Program-made: the position numbers and the translations under genes | Origin: an uncultured Clostridia bacterium | Lineage (GTDB): Bacteria > Bacillota > Clostridia > Oscillospirales > Acutalibacteraceae | Length of the DNA stretch: 13,467 nt | Assembly: GCA_946186535.1 (NCBI GenBank) | Contig: CAMHNT010000032.1 | Span: forward strand, 1 to 13,467 | Direction of reading: 5' to 3' | Notes under the pieces: model-generated | The model's database searches: none | Seen by the model: only the letters and a program-made list of their open reading frames with translations | What the model was told of the DNA's origin: nothing | In this document: positions 1-7,365 of the stretch, one piece after another | How positions within the stretch are numbered: position 1 is the stretch's first letter | Layout of the letters: the number at the start of each line of letters is the position of its first letter

Positions 1-90
1 TTGCAGAAATTAGACCGAAAAGATTTAAAGTGTTTTATTGAAATTTAGTATTAATCCTAAAATTGAAAATACAAGATTTGTTATTAACGA

Positions 91-1470
91 TTATCTGATA
101 ACATTAACGCCCGAAGCTTTCAAAACTTCAATATACATCAATATCTCATCGTCAATAATCTCCCCGGGAATAACAATCGGAATTCCCGGCGGATAGGCAA
201 AAATATAACCACGGCTGATTTTGTCGTCGTTTACGATAAGATTCTTGTCACTTGCTTTTGCAAGGCTCAGTCCCGACTTTTCGGGTTTCGGTATCGGAAG
301 AACAGGGACGGTGTTCCCGGAGAATAAAATGCTTTCGTCAATTTCGATAAGCGCCTTTGAAAGTCTTACAAAGCCCTCTCTTTTGTCGCAGACGCTTGTC
401 ATCGCAACGGCATAGAACGGATAAGCCATTTCAAGCTCCAGACCGTACTTGTCCCTCAAAAGCTTCATAAGCTCCACTCCGCTGAGGTTCGTTCCAGATG
501 TGCAGATAACAATTTTTCCTGTGTCAAATGAATAGAATTTATGTTCCGAAATATCGTCCGAACCGTGACATAAAACCGTCAGATGTTTTAAATATTTTAT
601 ACTTTCAGAAAATTTATGAAGATTTTTTCTGTATTCTTCAAAAAGCTTTCCGCTGTTTTCAAGAAAATCAAAGCAGGTGTCTATCGATGACATTAGAATA
701 TATGAAGGACTGCTCGTTTCGAAAATTGAAAGCTCCCTTTCAAACCGCCTGCTGTCAACGAGATTGCCGTTTACGTGAGCGACCGCCGTCTGAGTTAAAG
801 AGGGGAGAGTCTTGTGCAGACTGGAAATTACGATATCTGCACCGCCTTGTATCGGTTCACCCTCGTTTAAACCGAAGAAAATCTGATGTGCTCCGTGTGC
901 GTTGTCGACTATGAGCGGTATTCCATAAGAATGAGCGATATCGGCAATGCTTTTTATGTCACTGATAACCCCTTCGTATGTCGGTGAGGTTATGACGACC
1001 GCCTTCGCAGTCATGCAATTTTCAATAGCCTCACGAACGTTGTCAATAGCTATGCTTCCGCTCACTCCGCTTTTATCGTCCTGAGGAGGATAAATAAAAT
1101 GCATATTCAGATTGTTGAGCAGGCAGCCGTTATATACAGATTTGTGGCAGTTCCGTGCTATGATAATGTCATCTCCGTATTCCGTGACCGAACGTATTGC
1201 CGCAAGAATTCCGCAGGTGCTCCCATTTATCAACATATATGAGTGCTCACTGTGGAAAACTTTCCTCGCCTTGTCGGCGGCATTTTTTAAAATTCCCTCT
1301 GCGCTGTGCAGGTTATCAAATCCGTCAATCTCCGTGATATCTATATCAAAGGGAAAAGAAACACCAAGCAGGTCGGTGTTTCTTTTGTGTCCGGGCATAT
1401 GGAAAGGATATGAATCCGTTTCGGAGTAATCCTTTAATTTGTCGTATAAATTCTTATAAAACTCAGCCAA
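91..1470 (-). CDS. Orn/Lys/Arg decarboxylase-family PLP enzyme (YaaO/SpeA-like)
   Basis: A fold-type I PLP enzyme of the bacterial arginine/lysine/ornithine decarboxylase family, expected to make a polyamine or its precursor from a basic amino acid in the cytoplasm. The family's N-terminal signature YPFHMPGHKR is at residues 21-30. A phosphate-binding NGSTCG is at 82-87, DNAHGAH (PLP-ring Asp/His) at 189-195, and the Schiff-base lysine in SSLHKT at K220. At 459 residues it is the short Gram-positive form without the N-terminal wing domain of the enterobacterial enzymes. The start is TTG, with GGAG seven bases upstream, and it overlaps the preceding gene's stop by 8 bp, so the two are probably translationally coupled. 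Substrate cannot be told from sequence; arginine or lysine are both plausible. No clear terminator is seen in the 90 bases downstream. Confidence 0.88.
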   Translation of the reverse strand: MAEFYKNLYDKLKDYSETDSYPFHMPGHKRNTDLLGVSFPFDIDITEIDGFDNLHSAEGILKNAADKARKVFHSEHSYMLINGSTCGILAAIRSVTEYGDDIIIARNCHKSVYNGCLLNNLNMHFIYPPQDDKSGVSGSIAIDNVREAIENCMTAKAVVITSPTYEGVISDIKSIADIAHSYGIPLIVDNAHGAHQIFFGLNEGEPIQGGADIVISSLHKTLPSLTQTAVAHVNGNLVDSRRFERELSIFETSSPSYILMSSIDTCFDFLENSGKLFEEYRKNLHKFSESIKYLKHLTVLCHGSDDISEHKFYSFDTGKIVICTSGTNLSGVELMKLLRDKYGLELEMAYPFYAVAMTSVCDKREGFVRLSKALIEIDESILFSGNTVPVLPIPKPEKSGLSLAKASDKNLIVNDDKISRGYIFAYPPGIPIVIPGEIIDDEILMYIEVLKASGVNVIR

Positions 1471-2215
1471 AATAATCTCCTATACTGTCGGGTATGTAGT
1501 TGTCGATGAAATCGGAAATCTTGTCACCTATAATACCCTTTATATCGTTAATAGTGTCGCTTACGATCGGATTTGTATCGATCTGGATTTCGTCCTCATA
1601 GATTCTGACAGCCTCAATGTCTATCCCGATGACCGTTCCGAGAACGGGAACGTCGATTCCGTAATGCGTCGGAATGTTCAGAGTGAGATCGTCAATCGAA
1701 AGATATTCGGTTTTTTCCTGAATTCCTGTCAGCTTCAGAACGGAAATGATCAGGGAGCGAGGAATTTTAAGCCGTCCGACTGCGGCGTTGCTGAAAGCAA
1801 TTTTTATCTGATTGCTCGATTCGTCGATTGAAATGTCGATGTCCGCTGAGAAGCCGTATTTCCTTTCCTTGTATTCAATCTGAAAATAGCATCGGCACGG
1901 TTTCCCCGAGTTTATCTCAAAGAATGCGCCGGTGATTTTGCAGTCGTTTTTGAACATTCCCGTTTCGGTCGCTTTCTGTATCAGATAGGCGACAAGCGCA
2001 TTGACATCGTCCTCTGTGATGCTTGCCTGATTTCCTGCGAGGGCGCTAATTGCGATTGTCTGAGCAGGGTCAAGCGACGGAGTCGTGTAGTATTTGTCGG
2101 TGTTGTCGTCTGTCGTTGCAAGCTTAAGACAGATCAGAAAAACAAGTATAAACAGCAGAATAATAATTGCAATAACGGTGAGCACCGTTTTGACTTTATT
2201 TCCCTTTTTTTTGAT
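1463..2215 (-). CDS. Membrane-anchored YpmS-like protein with an apparent ATC start
   Basis: The product has a Lys-rich N terminus, one hydrophobic segment (TVIAIIILLFILVFLICLKL) and a soluble domain of about 210 residues, so it is probably anchored in the membrane and faces outwards. The stretch EDDVNALVAYL, then alternating beta-like strands, then the pattern AAVGRLKIPRSLI resembles the YpmS/DUF2140 family, whose function is unknown. That assignment is from memory of the pattern and is moderate at best. The start is odd. The only in-frame ATG (2272) has no Shine-Dalgarno and would add 19 unlikely residues. A GGGGG ribosome site sits exactly seven bases before the codon ATC at 2213-2215, which would give (M)KKKGNKVKTV. 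A start farther in at GTG or GTC is possible but poorly placed. It lies 154 bp after mutS2 and overlaps the decarboxylase gene by 8 bp. Confidence 0.7.
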   Translation of the reverse strand: MKKKGNKVKTVLTVIAIIILLFILVFLICLKLATTDDNTDKYYTTPSLDPAQTIAISALAGNQASITEDDVNALVAYLIQKATETGMFKNDCKITGAFFEINSGKPCRCYFQIEYKERKYGFSADIDISIDESSNQIKIAFSNAAVGRLKIPRSLIISVLKLTGIQEKTEYLSIDDLTLNIPTHYGIDVPVLGTVIGIDIEAVRIYEDEIQIDTNPIVSDTINDIKGIIGDKISDFIDNYIPDSIGDYFG

Positions 2216-2369
2216 ATGTATACCCCCAAACGTAATAAAGAATAGTGAAGAATGAAGTAAACAGCACCGCATATCGATGTATTTTTATGACCAATGAGTC
2301 ATTATTCTTCTTAATTATTCTAAATGTACTAAAATATTGTTAAATGAATATTAACGCAGGGTGACATTT

Positions 2370-4745
2370 TTACTTTAATTCAGCAATCGTAACTCCTGCT
2401 TCGCCCTCGCCGTAAACGCCAAGGCGGTAGCTTTTTATGTACTTGCACGTTTTCAGATACTTGTGAACCTCGGTTCGGAGAACGCCTGTGCCTTTGCCGT
2501 GGATAATCGTGATCTGGTTCATGTTCGTCATGACAGCCGAATCAATAGCCGATTCAAGCTCCATGATAGCTTCGATCGCCGTCATGCCCCTGAGGTCAAC
2601 TTCGGTGATTGCTTTGACGTCAAGATTGCTGCGGTTAACGGCACGCTTTGAGGTCGTATAGGTCTGCTTCTTTTTCTGAGAATTCAGAAGGCGAAGGTTT
2701 GAAAGAGGAACTCTCGTCTGTATGATTCCTGCCTGGACGAGAACCTTTCCCGAACTGTCGGGAAGCTCAAGTACGGTTGCGTTTTTGTCGATGTCAAATA
2801 TGAGAACATCGTCACCGATTTTAAGCTTTCTCGGAAGAACGTATCCGTCGTTTGCTTTTTTTGCAATCGGGTCGGCAGTCTGTTCGAGCGTCTTGATTTT
2901 GCTTCTGAGCTTTGATTTGTCTTCAGCTTCGACTTCGGTCTTTTTCTTTGTCGCTTCGATTTCATCGAGAAGGGCGAGTGCCTGTGCTCTTGTTTTTGAC
3001 ATAAGCTCCTGAGCCTGGATACGTGCTTTTTCGATTTCTTCTTCAGCTTCCCTGCGAACTTTAGCGAGCTCTTCCTCAGCCTTGCGCTGTGCCTTCACAG
3101 CTTTTCTTCTGGCATTCTCGATTTCCTTTGCTTTCCTGTCGAGACCCTGCTGCTGCTTTTCAAGAGCGGAAACAACGTTTTCGAATTCACGGCTTTCGCT
3201 TGAAACGAGCTGTTCCGCCTTTTCAACAAGCTCCTTTTCCATGCCAAGCCTGAGCGAAATGGCGAATGCATTTGAACGTCCCGGAACTCCGATGAGAAGC
3301 TTATATGTAGGACGCAGTGTCGCAACGTCAAATTCACAGCTTCCGTTCTCGACTCCCTTTGTCTGGAGAGCAAACGCTTTCAGCTCCGCATAGTGAGTTG
3401 TGCAGGCGATTTTTGCGCCCTTGTCTCTGAAATCCTGAAGAATAGCGATAGCGAGCGCCGCACCCTCGACAGGGTCTGTACCTGCGCCAAGCTCGTCAAG
3501 AAGAACGAGTGAACGGCTGTTGCAGGTTTTCAGGATATCTATTGTGTTTGTGATATGCGCAGAGAATGTGGACAGCGACTGTTCAATGCTCTGTTCGTCT
3601 CCGATATCCGCAAATACATAGTCAAAAACACTAAGCCTGCAATTGTCAGATGCAGGTATCATGAATCCGCACATAGCCATGAGCGTGAGCAAGCCTATGA
3701 GCTTCAGCGATACGGTTTTGCCTCCCGTGTTCGGACCCGTGATAATAAGCGTGTCAAAATCGATTCCGAGAGTAACGTTTGAAGCAACAACCTTTTCGGG
3801 ATCGATAAGAGGATGACGTGCCTTTTTAAGCTCGATAATACCTTCGTTGTTCATGATAGGAAGGCTTGCTTTCATCTTGTATGCAAGATCGGCCTTGGCA
3901 AAGATTACGTTAAGCTCCACAGCCGCCTGATAGCTTCGGATAATCTGATTTGCATTTTCCGCAACCTCGGCAGTGAGCTGATAGAGAATTCTCAGAATCT
4001 CGTCCTGTTCCTTTGATTCGAGAACCTTGATTTCGTTGTTCGCCTCAACAACCGCCATTGGTTCAACGAAAACCGTCTGACCGCTGCCGCTTGTGTCGTG
4101 TACAAGACCTGGAACGTTTCCTCGGCATTCCGCCTTTACAGGAATAACGAAACGTCCGCTTCTCATCGTAACGATATTGTCCTGAAGATACTTCTGCATA
4201 ACGCTGCTTCGTATCATTTTGTCAAGCTGTTCACGGGCTTTCGAGGACGTCATTCTGATTTTGCGTCTGATAGTCGCAAGCTCTGTTGAAGCGTTGTCTG
4301 CGATTTCATCTTCCGAAATAATCGAAGACGTAATTTTTTCTTCTATGTATCGGCTTGGAATGAGCGTGTCGAATTTTATATCAAGCACTGTCGCCACATT
4401 TGCGGATTTTTTTCTCCAGTCCTTAAGAGTCCTGATTACATGAAGAACTCTTGCGATCTGAAGGAGCTCAGAGGTCGAAAGGGAAGAGCCTGTTTTCGAG
4501 CGGCGAAGAGATTCGGTAACGTCTGTCAGACCTCCGAACGACGGAGAACCGAAGCGGCCCGAAAGAGCGTGAGCGTCGCTTGTCTCTTTCAGAAGGTTGT
4601 TCACCTTGTCGAGGTTTTTTGACGGCGTTATGTTAAGCATAATTTCCTTTGCATCATCACAGGCTGTCAGAGCAGCGGCACGCTCGAGGATCTTGTCAAG
4701 CTCGAGCGCATGATAATGCTTCAGCATTTTATTTTCATTTTCCAT
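2370..4745 (-). CDS. mutS2: MutS2 family ATPase/Smr endonuclease
   Basis: MutS2 is a MutS paralogue lacking the mismatch-recognition domain. In the literature it suppresses recombination and, in Bacillus, acts on collided ribosomes. The sequence shows the clamp/lever helices, then Walker A GPNTGGKT (residues 337-344) and Walker B LVLLDELGAGTDP (413-425). A long charged Lys/Glu/Ala/Arg coiled coil follows (about 515-635), and a C-terminal Smr nuclease domain has DLRG at 717-720 and HGKGTG at 749-754. At 791 residues it is full length. The ATG at 4763 is rejected as the start because it lies inside a TATAAT-G sequence and has no ribosome site. The ATG at 4745 has AAGGA eight bases upstream. The gene is separated from the recO operon by a terminator and a dispersed repeat, so it probably has its own promoter. 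Confidence 0.97.
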   Translation of the reverse strand: MENENKMLKHYHALELDKILERAAALTACDDAKEIMLNITPSKNLDKVNNLLKETSDAHALSGRFGSPSFGGLTDVTESLRRSKTGSSLSTSELLQIARVLHVIRTLKDWRKKSANVATVLDIKFDTLIPSRYIEEKITSSIISEDEIADNASTELATIRRKIRMTSSKAREQLDKMIRSSVMQKYLQDNIVTMRSGRFVIPVKAECRGNVPGLVHDTSGSGQTVFVEPMAVVEANNEIKVLESKEQDEILRILYQLTAEVAENANQIIRSYQAAVELNVIFAKADLAYKMKASLPIMNNEGIIELKKARHPLIDPEKVVASNVTLGIDFDTLIITGPNTGGKTVSLKLIGLLTLMAMCGFMIPASDNCRLSVFDYVFADIGDEQSIEQSLSTFSAHITNTIDILKTCNSRSLVLLDELGAGTDPVEGAALAIAILQDFRDKGAKIACTTHYAELKAFALQTKGVENGSCEFDVATLRPTYKLLIGVPGRSNAFAISLRLGMEKELVEKAEQLVSSESREFENVVSALEKQQQGLDRKAKEIENARRKAVKAQRKAEEELAKVRREAEEEIEKARIQAQELMSKTRAQALALLDEIEATKKKTEVEAEDKSKLRSKIKTLEQTADPIAKKANDGYVLPRKLKIGDDVLIFDIDKNATVLELPDSSGKVLVQAGIIQTRVPLSNLRLLNSQKKKQTYTTSKRAVNRSNLDVKAITEVDLRGMTAIEAIMELESAIDSAVMTNMNQITIIHGKGTGVLRTEVHKYLKTCKYIKSYRLGVYGEGEAGVTIAELK

Positions 4746-4761
4746 AATTTTTTCCTTTTTC

Positions 4762-4790
4762 ATTATAACTAAGTTTTCGGCAAAGCGAAG
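4762..4790 (-). promoter_or_regulatory. Possible mutS2 promoter at the edge of the repeat
   Basis: A perfect TATAAT (- strand, 4767 to 4762) lies just upstream of the mutS2 ribosome site. Transcription starting about seven bases downstream would give a very short leader ending in AAGGA and the ATG at 4745. No good -35 is present: at 16-17 bp spacing the sequence is TTCGCT or CTTCGC, which belongs to the adjacent repeat element. If this promoter is real, the repeat supplies its upstream half. Confidence 0.4.
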
Positions 4791-4903
4791 CCGGTAAAAG
4801 TTTTTGCCCAGCTTTTTTCAAAAGGCGCCCCGAAGGAAGTGCCCTTGGGGTACTGGCAGGTCGAGGGCAGAGCCCTCGTGGGTTTTAAGGGCAAAGCCCT
4901 TAA
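4783..4903 (+). repeat. Dispersed hairpin-rich intergenic repeat, copy 1
   Basis: This copy aligns to the reverse complement of 12432-12570. Shared blocks in order are AAGCGAAGCC, the (G)GT.AAAGTTT run, a CAGC..TTTTCAAA..GGC arm, TGGC.GGTC.AGGGCAG, and TTTTAAGGGC. Relative to copy 2 it carries about 25 extra bases within the first hairpin region (about 4827-4852). It contains perfect stems CGAGGGC-AGA-GCCCTCG (4862-4878) and TTAAGGGC-AAA-GCCCTTAA (4885-4903). It has no open frame and sits between the recO-operon terminator and mutS2. It looks like a non-coding, MITE-like or REP-like mobile repeat. Confidence 0.8.
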
Positions 4904-4919
4904 CGATATATTACTCCTT

Positions 4920-4944
4920 AAAAATGCCGCATTGCGGCATTTTT
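4920..4944 (-). terminator. Terminator of the recO operon, possibly bidirectional
   Basis: A perfect 11-bp inverted repeat, AAAAATGCCGC and GCGGCATTTTT with a 3-base loop, lies 29 bases after the end of the small broken gene. The GC-rich core flanked by A and T runs reads as an intrinsic terminator on either strand. On the minus strand it would end the yqzL-recO transcript before the repeat and mutS2. Confidence 0.8.
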
Positions 4945-4972
4945 ATAAAACCTATAATTTTATCATAAAAGA

Positions 4973-5230
4973 TCAAAAAAATCTATCATTCATCACCTTA
5001 AGAAGCTCATCGTTCAATTCGTATTCTCCCGAAATACTCTCGGGAATAACCGAATCGATCGTGCAATACGGACAGAGCGCCGTCTTTCCGTTTTTGTCAT
5101 TCACTCAATATGTAATTTCATCGGGGGAGAAAATTTTCATGCAGTAAAAACAGCCGCAGCTTTTTACCGCTGAAAGAGCCTGTTCGTTTTCAAAGCAGTA
5201 TTCATGTAATTCTTCCAGAATATCATTCAT
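4973..5230 (-). pseudogene. Small CGCFYC/CPYC cytoplasmic protein gene, interrupted by in-frame TGA
   Basis: The reading frame starts at an ATG six bases after the recO stop, with AGGGTG as ribosome site. It encodes an 84-residue product interrupted at codon 42 by TGA (complement of 5105-5107). Before the stop it has SCGCFYCMKIFSPDEITY (24-41); after it come ALCPYCTIDSVIPES and the tail ELNDELLKVMNDRFF. I recognise this as a small treble-clef-like, presumably zinc-binding, cytoplasmic protein family of Firmicutes with motifs CGCFYC..F.P.EI..W and CPYC.IDSVI; its function is unknown. The stop falls where the family has Trp, so a single TGG to TGA change explains it. Everything downstream stays open and conserved, so the lesion is recent, a sequencing error, or read through. 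TGA is a normal stop elsewhere in the window. Confidence 0.82.
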
Positions 5231-5236
5231 AAATCA

Positions 5237-6016
5237 TCACCCTGATTCTCCTGATTTTTTACCTGTGTCAAACGTTCTTATCTGCTTGTAAAATTCAAGC
5301 GCCTTGAATTTCCTTTGAATATGCGCCGACATATACTCCTCCGTCACATACTCCAGAACAGGCAGCGCTTCCTTTGAAAGGTCGAATGCAAAAAGCTTGT
5401 TGAATTCGGAGTAAATGCAGTGGCGCATGGCAAGCGTAACGCCGAAACCCGTTTCAATATGCCGCTGCTTGTAGCTTCCGATACAGTCCCCGCAGACGAG
5501 AATCCCGTTTTCAGGAAGAAAATTCATATGCTCGTGTTCAAAGCAGGCGCAGCCGTCGCAGCAGACAAGATTCGGCATGTATCCCGAAAGAGTCAGAAGC
5601 CGAAGCTCCAATATGCTTTTTATAAGAACAGGATGTCTTGTATCCTGACACAGAAAATAGAGAGAATTAAGAACAAGCCTCAGCTGTTCTTCGGCGTTGT
5701 CGTCCTCGGGGGAAAGAGCTTCCAGAAGCTCACAGAAATACTGAGCCAGAGCAAGCTTTTCAATGTCGCGGCGCAGCGGCATAAAAACTTCCTTTGCGCT
5801 GCATTCGTCAATTATGTAGCTTTCCCGGCTTTTGTAGAAAACAAACCGGGAATAGGTGAGAAGCCCCGTAGCTGTGCTTTTTGGGCTTTTTATGCTTTTT
5901 GCGCCGTGAACGAAAGCTCGGATCACTCCGTTACTTCTTGTTAAAACCGTTATTAATTTGTCCTGTTCCTTGATATTCTGTTCCCTGATAACCAGTCCGT
6001 CCGTGCTGATTTTCAT
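5237..6016 (-). CDS. recO: DNA repair/recombination mediator RecO
   Basis: RecO loads RecA on SSB-coated single-stranded DNA in the RecFOR pathway. The N-terminal OB-fold signature DGLVIREQNIKEQDKLITVL (residues 6-25) is followed by RSNGVIRAFVHGAK. The helical domain carries a C-terminal zinc-finger pattern, CCDGC (152-156) with CGDC (175-178). At 259 residues it is the usual length. The ATG has a strong GGAGG nine to ten bases upstream. It follows yqzL, as in other Firmicutes, but the yqzL frame runs 86 bp into it. A 15-bp tandem imperfect repeat (13 of 15 identical) at 5961-5990 encodes IREQN-IKEQD without lengthening the family core. It is followed six bases later by the CPYC pseudogene. 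Confidence 0.96.
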   Translation of the reverse strand: MKISTDGLVIREQNIKEQDKLITVLTRSNGVIRAFVHGAKSIKSPKSTATGLLTYSRFVFYKSRESYIIDECSAKEVFMPLRRDIEKLALAQYFCELLEALSPEDDNAEEQLRLVLNSLYFLCQDTRHPVLIKSILELRLLTLSGYMPNLVCCDGCACFEHEHMNFLPENGILVCGDCIGSYKQRHIETGFGVTLAMRHCIYSEFNKLFAFDLSKEALPVLEYVTEEYMSAHIQRKFKALEFYKQIRTFDTGKKSGESG

Positions 6017-6137
6017 TTCTTTCCTCCGAGGTTTTGATTCCGTCCGTAACGGAACCGTTCTTTATCGAGGCATATTTCAGATAATCCGTAATACTGCCCG
6101 AATTTATGAAATTCTTCCATGCATCAGTTTCATTCAT
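5931..6137 (-). CDS. yqzL: YqzL-like small protein with extended tail overlapping recO
   Basis: The N-terminal part, WKNFINSGSITDYLKY (residues 7-22), matches the short YqzL family (W..F...G.I..YL.Y) encoded just upstream of recO in Firmicutes; its function is unknown. The ATG at 6137 has GGAGG eight bases upstream; a TTG farther out lies within the ribosome site and is not credible. YqzL is normally under about 50 residues. Here the frame stays open for 68 codons, passing through the recO ribosome site and 86 bp into recO. That yields a hydrophilic Gly/Tyr/Gln tail containing two YQGT units. The tail is probably a by-product of a lost stop codon, with recO constraining the DNA. Only a -10-like TATAAT (complement of 6211-6216) is visible upstream, without a good -35. 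Confidence 0.75.
   Translation of the reverse strand: MNETDAWKNFINSGSITDYLKYASIKNGSVTDGIKTSEERNENQHGRTGYQGTEYQGTGQINNGFNKK
5961..5990. repeat. 15-bp imperfect tandem duplication inside recO/yqzL overlap
   Basis: Two adjacent 15-base units, 5961-5975 and 5976-5990, differ at two positions. In the recO frame they encode IREQN and IKEQD; in the yqzL frame they encode the two YQGT units of its tail. The recO N terminus is not longer than expected for the family, so this may be chance codon similarity rather than a recent duplication. Confidence 0.45.
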
Positions 6138-6268
6138 TTCAATTACCTCCGACAAAAGTATTTATCAATATCGAAAATACAGATAAGGATATTTGTTTAT
6201 CCATATATAAATTATACTCTTTTATCGGCGGTAATATTTATTGAAATATGTAGAAATAAATTTTTTAA

Positions 6269-6284
6269 AATCCGATGTCGGATT
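6269..6284 (-). terminator. Weak hairpin downstream of era
   Basis: AATCCGA-TG-TCGGATT forms a short stem (six usable base pairs around a 4-base loop) 22 bases after the era stop on the minus strand. It is followed by TTTTAAAAAATTT, not a clean T run. It may partly end era transcription. The rest of the 168-bp gap to yqzL is AT-rich, with one TATAAT-like box. Confidence 0.4.
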
Positions 6285-6305
6285 ATGTCGATATTTGAAA
6301 AATTA

Positions 6306-7208
6306 TCAGTCAAAATTGCTTTCGTCATAGCCGAGCGACCTGAGAATACCTTCACGGTTTCTCCAGTCCTCCTTGACCTTGACCCAGAGAGTCAGGTTCA
6401 CTTTGCAGTCGAAAAAGTTTTCCATATCCTGACGGGCGTAGGTTCCGATTTTTTTGAGCATGGAACCGCCCTTTCCGATGATGATTCCCTTGTGGCTCGA
6501 ACGCTCACAGTAAATCGTTGCATCAATGTCGGTGATTTCGCTGTCGGGTCTTTGCTTGAATTTTTCAATAACGACAGCCGTGCCGTGAGGAATTTCCTTG
6601 TCCGTAAGACGGAGAATTTTTTCTCTTATGATTTCGCCTGCAAGAACTCTTTCCGGCTGATCGGTTACGGTGTCGGGGTCAAAAAGGTGCATACCCTCGT
6701 CAGCCTGCTTTTCGAGAGCCTTTATCAGATCATTGATACCGCTTCCTGTCTGAGCTGAAACCGGAACAATATCATCAAAACCGAACTCGCTGCTGTAAGC
6801 GGCTATCTTTTCGATGATTTCGCTCTTCTCCTTGAGCTTGTCAATTTTATTGAGAGCCAGAACGGCAGGAATCCCCATTGACTGAAATCTCTGCATAAGA
6901 AGTTTTTCGGTGTCTCCGGGTTCTCTGTCGCATTCCGCTACGAGAAGACATGCGTCAACTCCTCCTACCGATTCGTTGATTGAGCGAACCATATATTTTC
7001 CCAAGCTGTTTTTAGGCTTGTGAAGTCCCGGTGTATCGATGAATACGAGCTGAGTGTCGCCCTGAGTGTAAACACCCATGATTCTTGTTCTTGTGGTTTG
7101 GGGCTTTGACGAAACGATGGTGATTTTCTGACCCAATATCCTGTTCAGAATAGATGACTTTCCTACGTTAGGTCTGCCGACAATAGCGATGAATGCAGTT
7201 TTTTGCAT
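6306..7208 (-). CDS. era: GTPase Era (16S rRNA/30S assembly)
   Basis: Era is an essential GTPase that binds the 3' end of 16S rRNA and helps 30S subunit maturation. The GTPase domain has G1 GRPNVGKS (residues 11-18), G2 around T38-T39, G3 DTPGLH (58-63), G4 NKID (120-123) and G5 VSAQTG (150-155). The C-terminal KH domain has GIIIGKGGSML (241-251) and ends LWVKVKEDWR. At 300 residues it is full length. The ATG is preceded by AGAGG at normal spacing. It stops with TGA followed immediately by TAA. It has its own promoter and is isolated from ybeY by a strong terminator. dgkA and cdd, which precede era in Bacillus, are missing here. Confidence 0.98.
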   Translation of the reverse strand: MQKTAFIAIVGRPNVGKSSILNRILGQKITIVSSKPQTTRTRIMGVYTQGDTQLVFIDTPGLHKPKNSLGKYMVRSINESVGGVDACLLVAECDREPGDTEKLLMQRFQSMGIPAVLALNKIDKLKEKSEIIEKIAAYSSEFGFDDIVPVSAQTGSGINDLIKALEKQADEGMHLFDPDTVTDQPERVLAGEIIREKILRLTDKEIPHGTAVVIEKFKQRPDSEITDIDATIYCERSSHKGIIIGKGGSMLKKIGTYARQDMENFFDCKVNLTLWVKVKEDWRNREGILRSLGYDESNFD

Positions 7209-7240
7209 AAATGTACCTCTTTTTCTTTTTTTCTTATCTT

Positions 7241-7269
7241 ATTATAATATTATTTTAGCATATTGTAAA
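7241..7269 (-). promoter_or_regulatory. Sigma-A-type promoter for era
   Basis: On the minus strand TTTACA (complement of 7264-7269), a 17-bp spacer and TATAAT (complement of 7241-7246) lie about 35 bp before the era start. One mismatch to the -35 consensus and none to the -10. Confidence 0.8.
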
Positions 7270-7297
7270 TCTTTATTTTTTGATCGTTTACAGAAAC

Positions 7298-7329
7298 AAA
7301 AAACATAGCCCACAATAATGCGGACTATG
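7298..7329 (-). terminator. Intrinsic terminator of the phoH-ybeY transcript
   Basis: On the minus strand CATAGTCCGCA and TGTGGGCTATG pair over 11 positions (two G-U wobbles) around a TTAT loop, followed by six T residues. The hairpin starts 37 bases after the ybeY stop. It separates ybeY from the era promoter. Confidence 0.9.
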
Positions 7330-7365
7330 CTAATGTTTTTTCGGATTTAGTGATACAATTCCGGT

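Noticed and set aside
2287..2302. ATGAC...GTCAT inverted repeat between mutS2 and the YpmS-like gene
   Set aside because: Only 5 bp per arm and no T run on the minus strand; too weak to call a terminator or operator.
4746..4763. MutS2 start at the ATG at 4763
   Set aside because: The ATG is part of TATAATG with no ribosome site; the ATG at 4745 has AAGGA at correct spacing.
5105..5107. TGA recoded as Trp or selenocysteine in the CPYC gene
   Set aside because: Other genes here (recO, era, phoH, khpA) end in TGA, and Trp is encoded by TGG throughout, so the code is standard. The expected residue at this site is Trp, not Cys, and no selenocysteine-insertion hairpin was evident just downstream.
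5958..6758. 266-codon open frame on the + strand antisense to era and recO
   Set aside because: It lies opposite well-supported genes with clear motifs, has no family features, and covers two genes plus the spacer. It is a by-product of codon use on the other strand.
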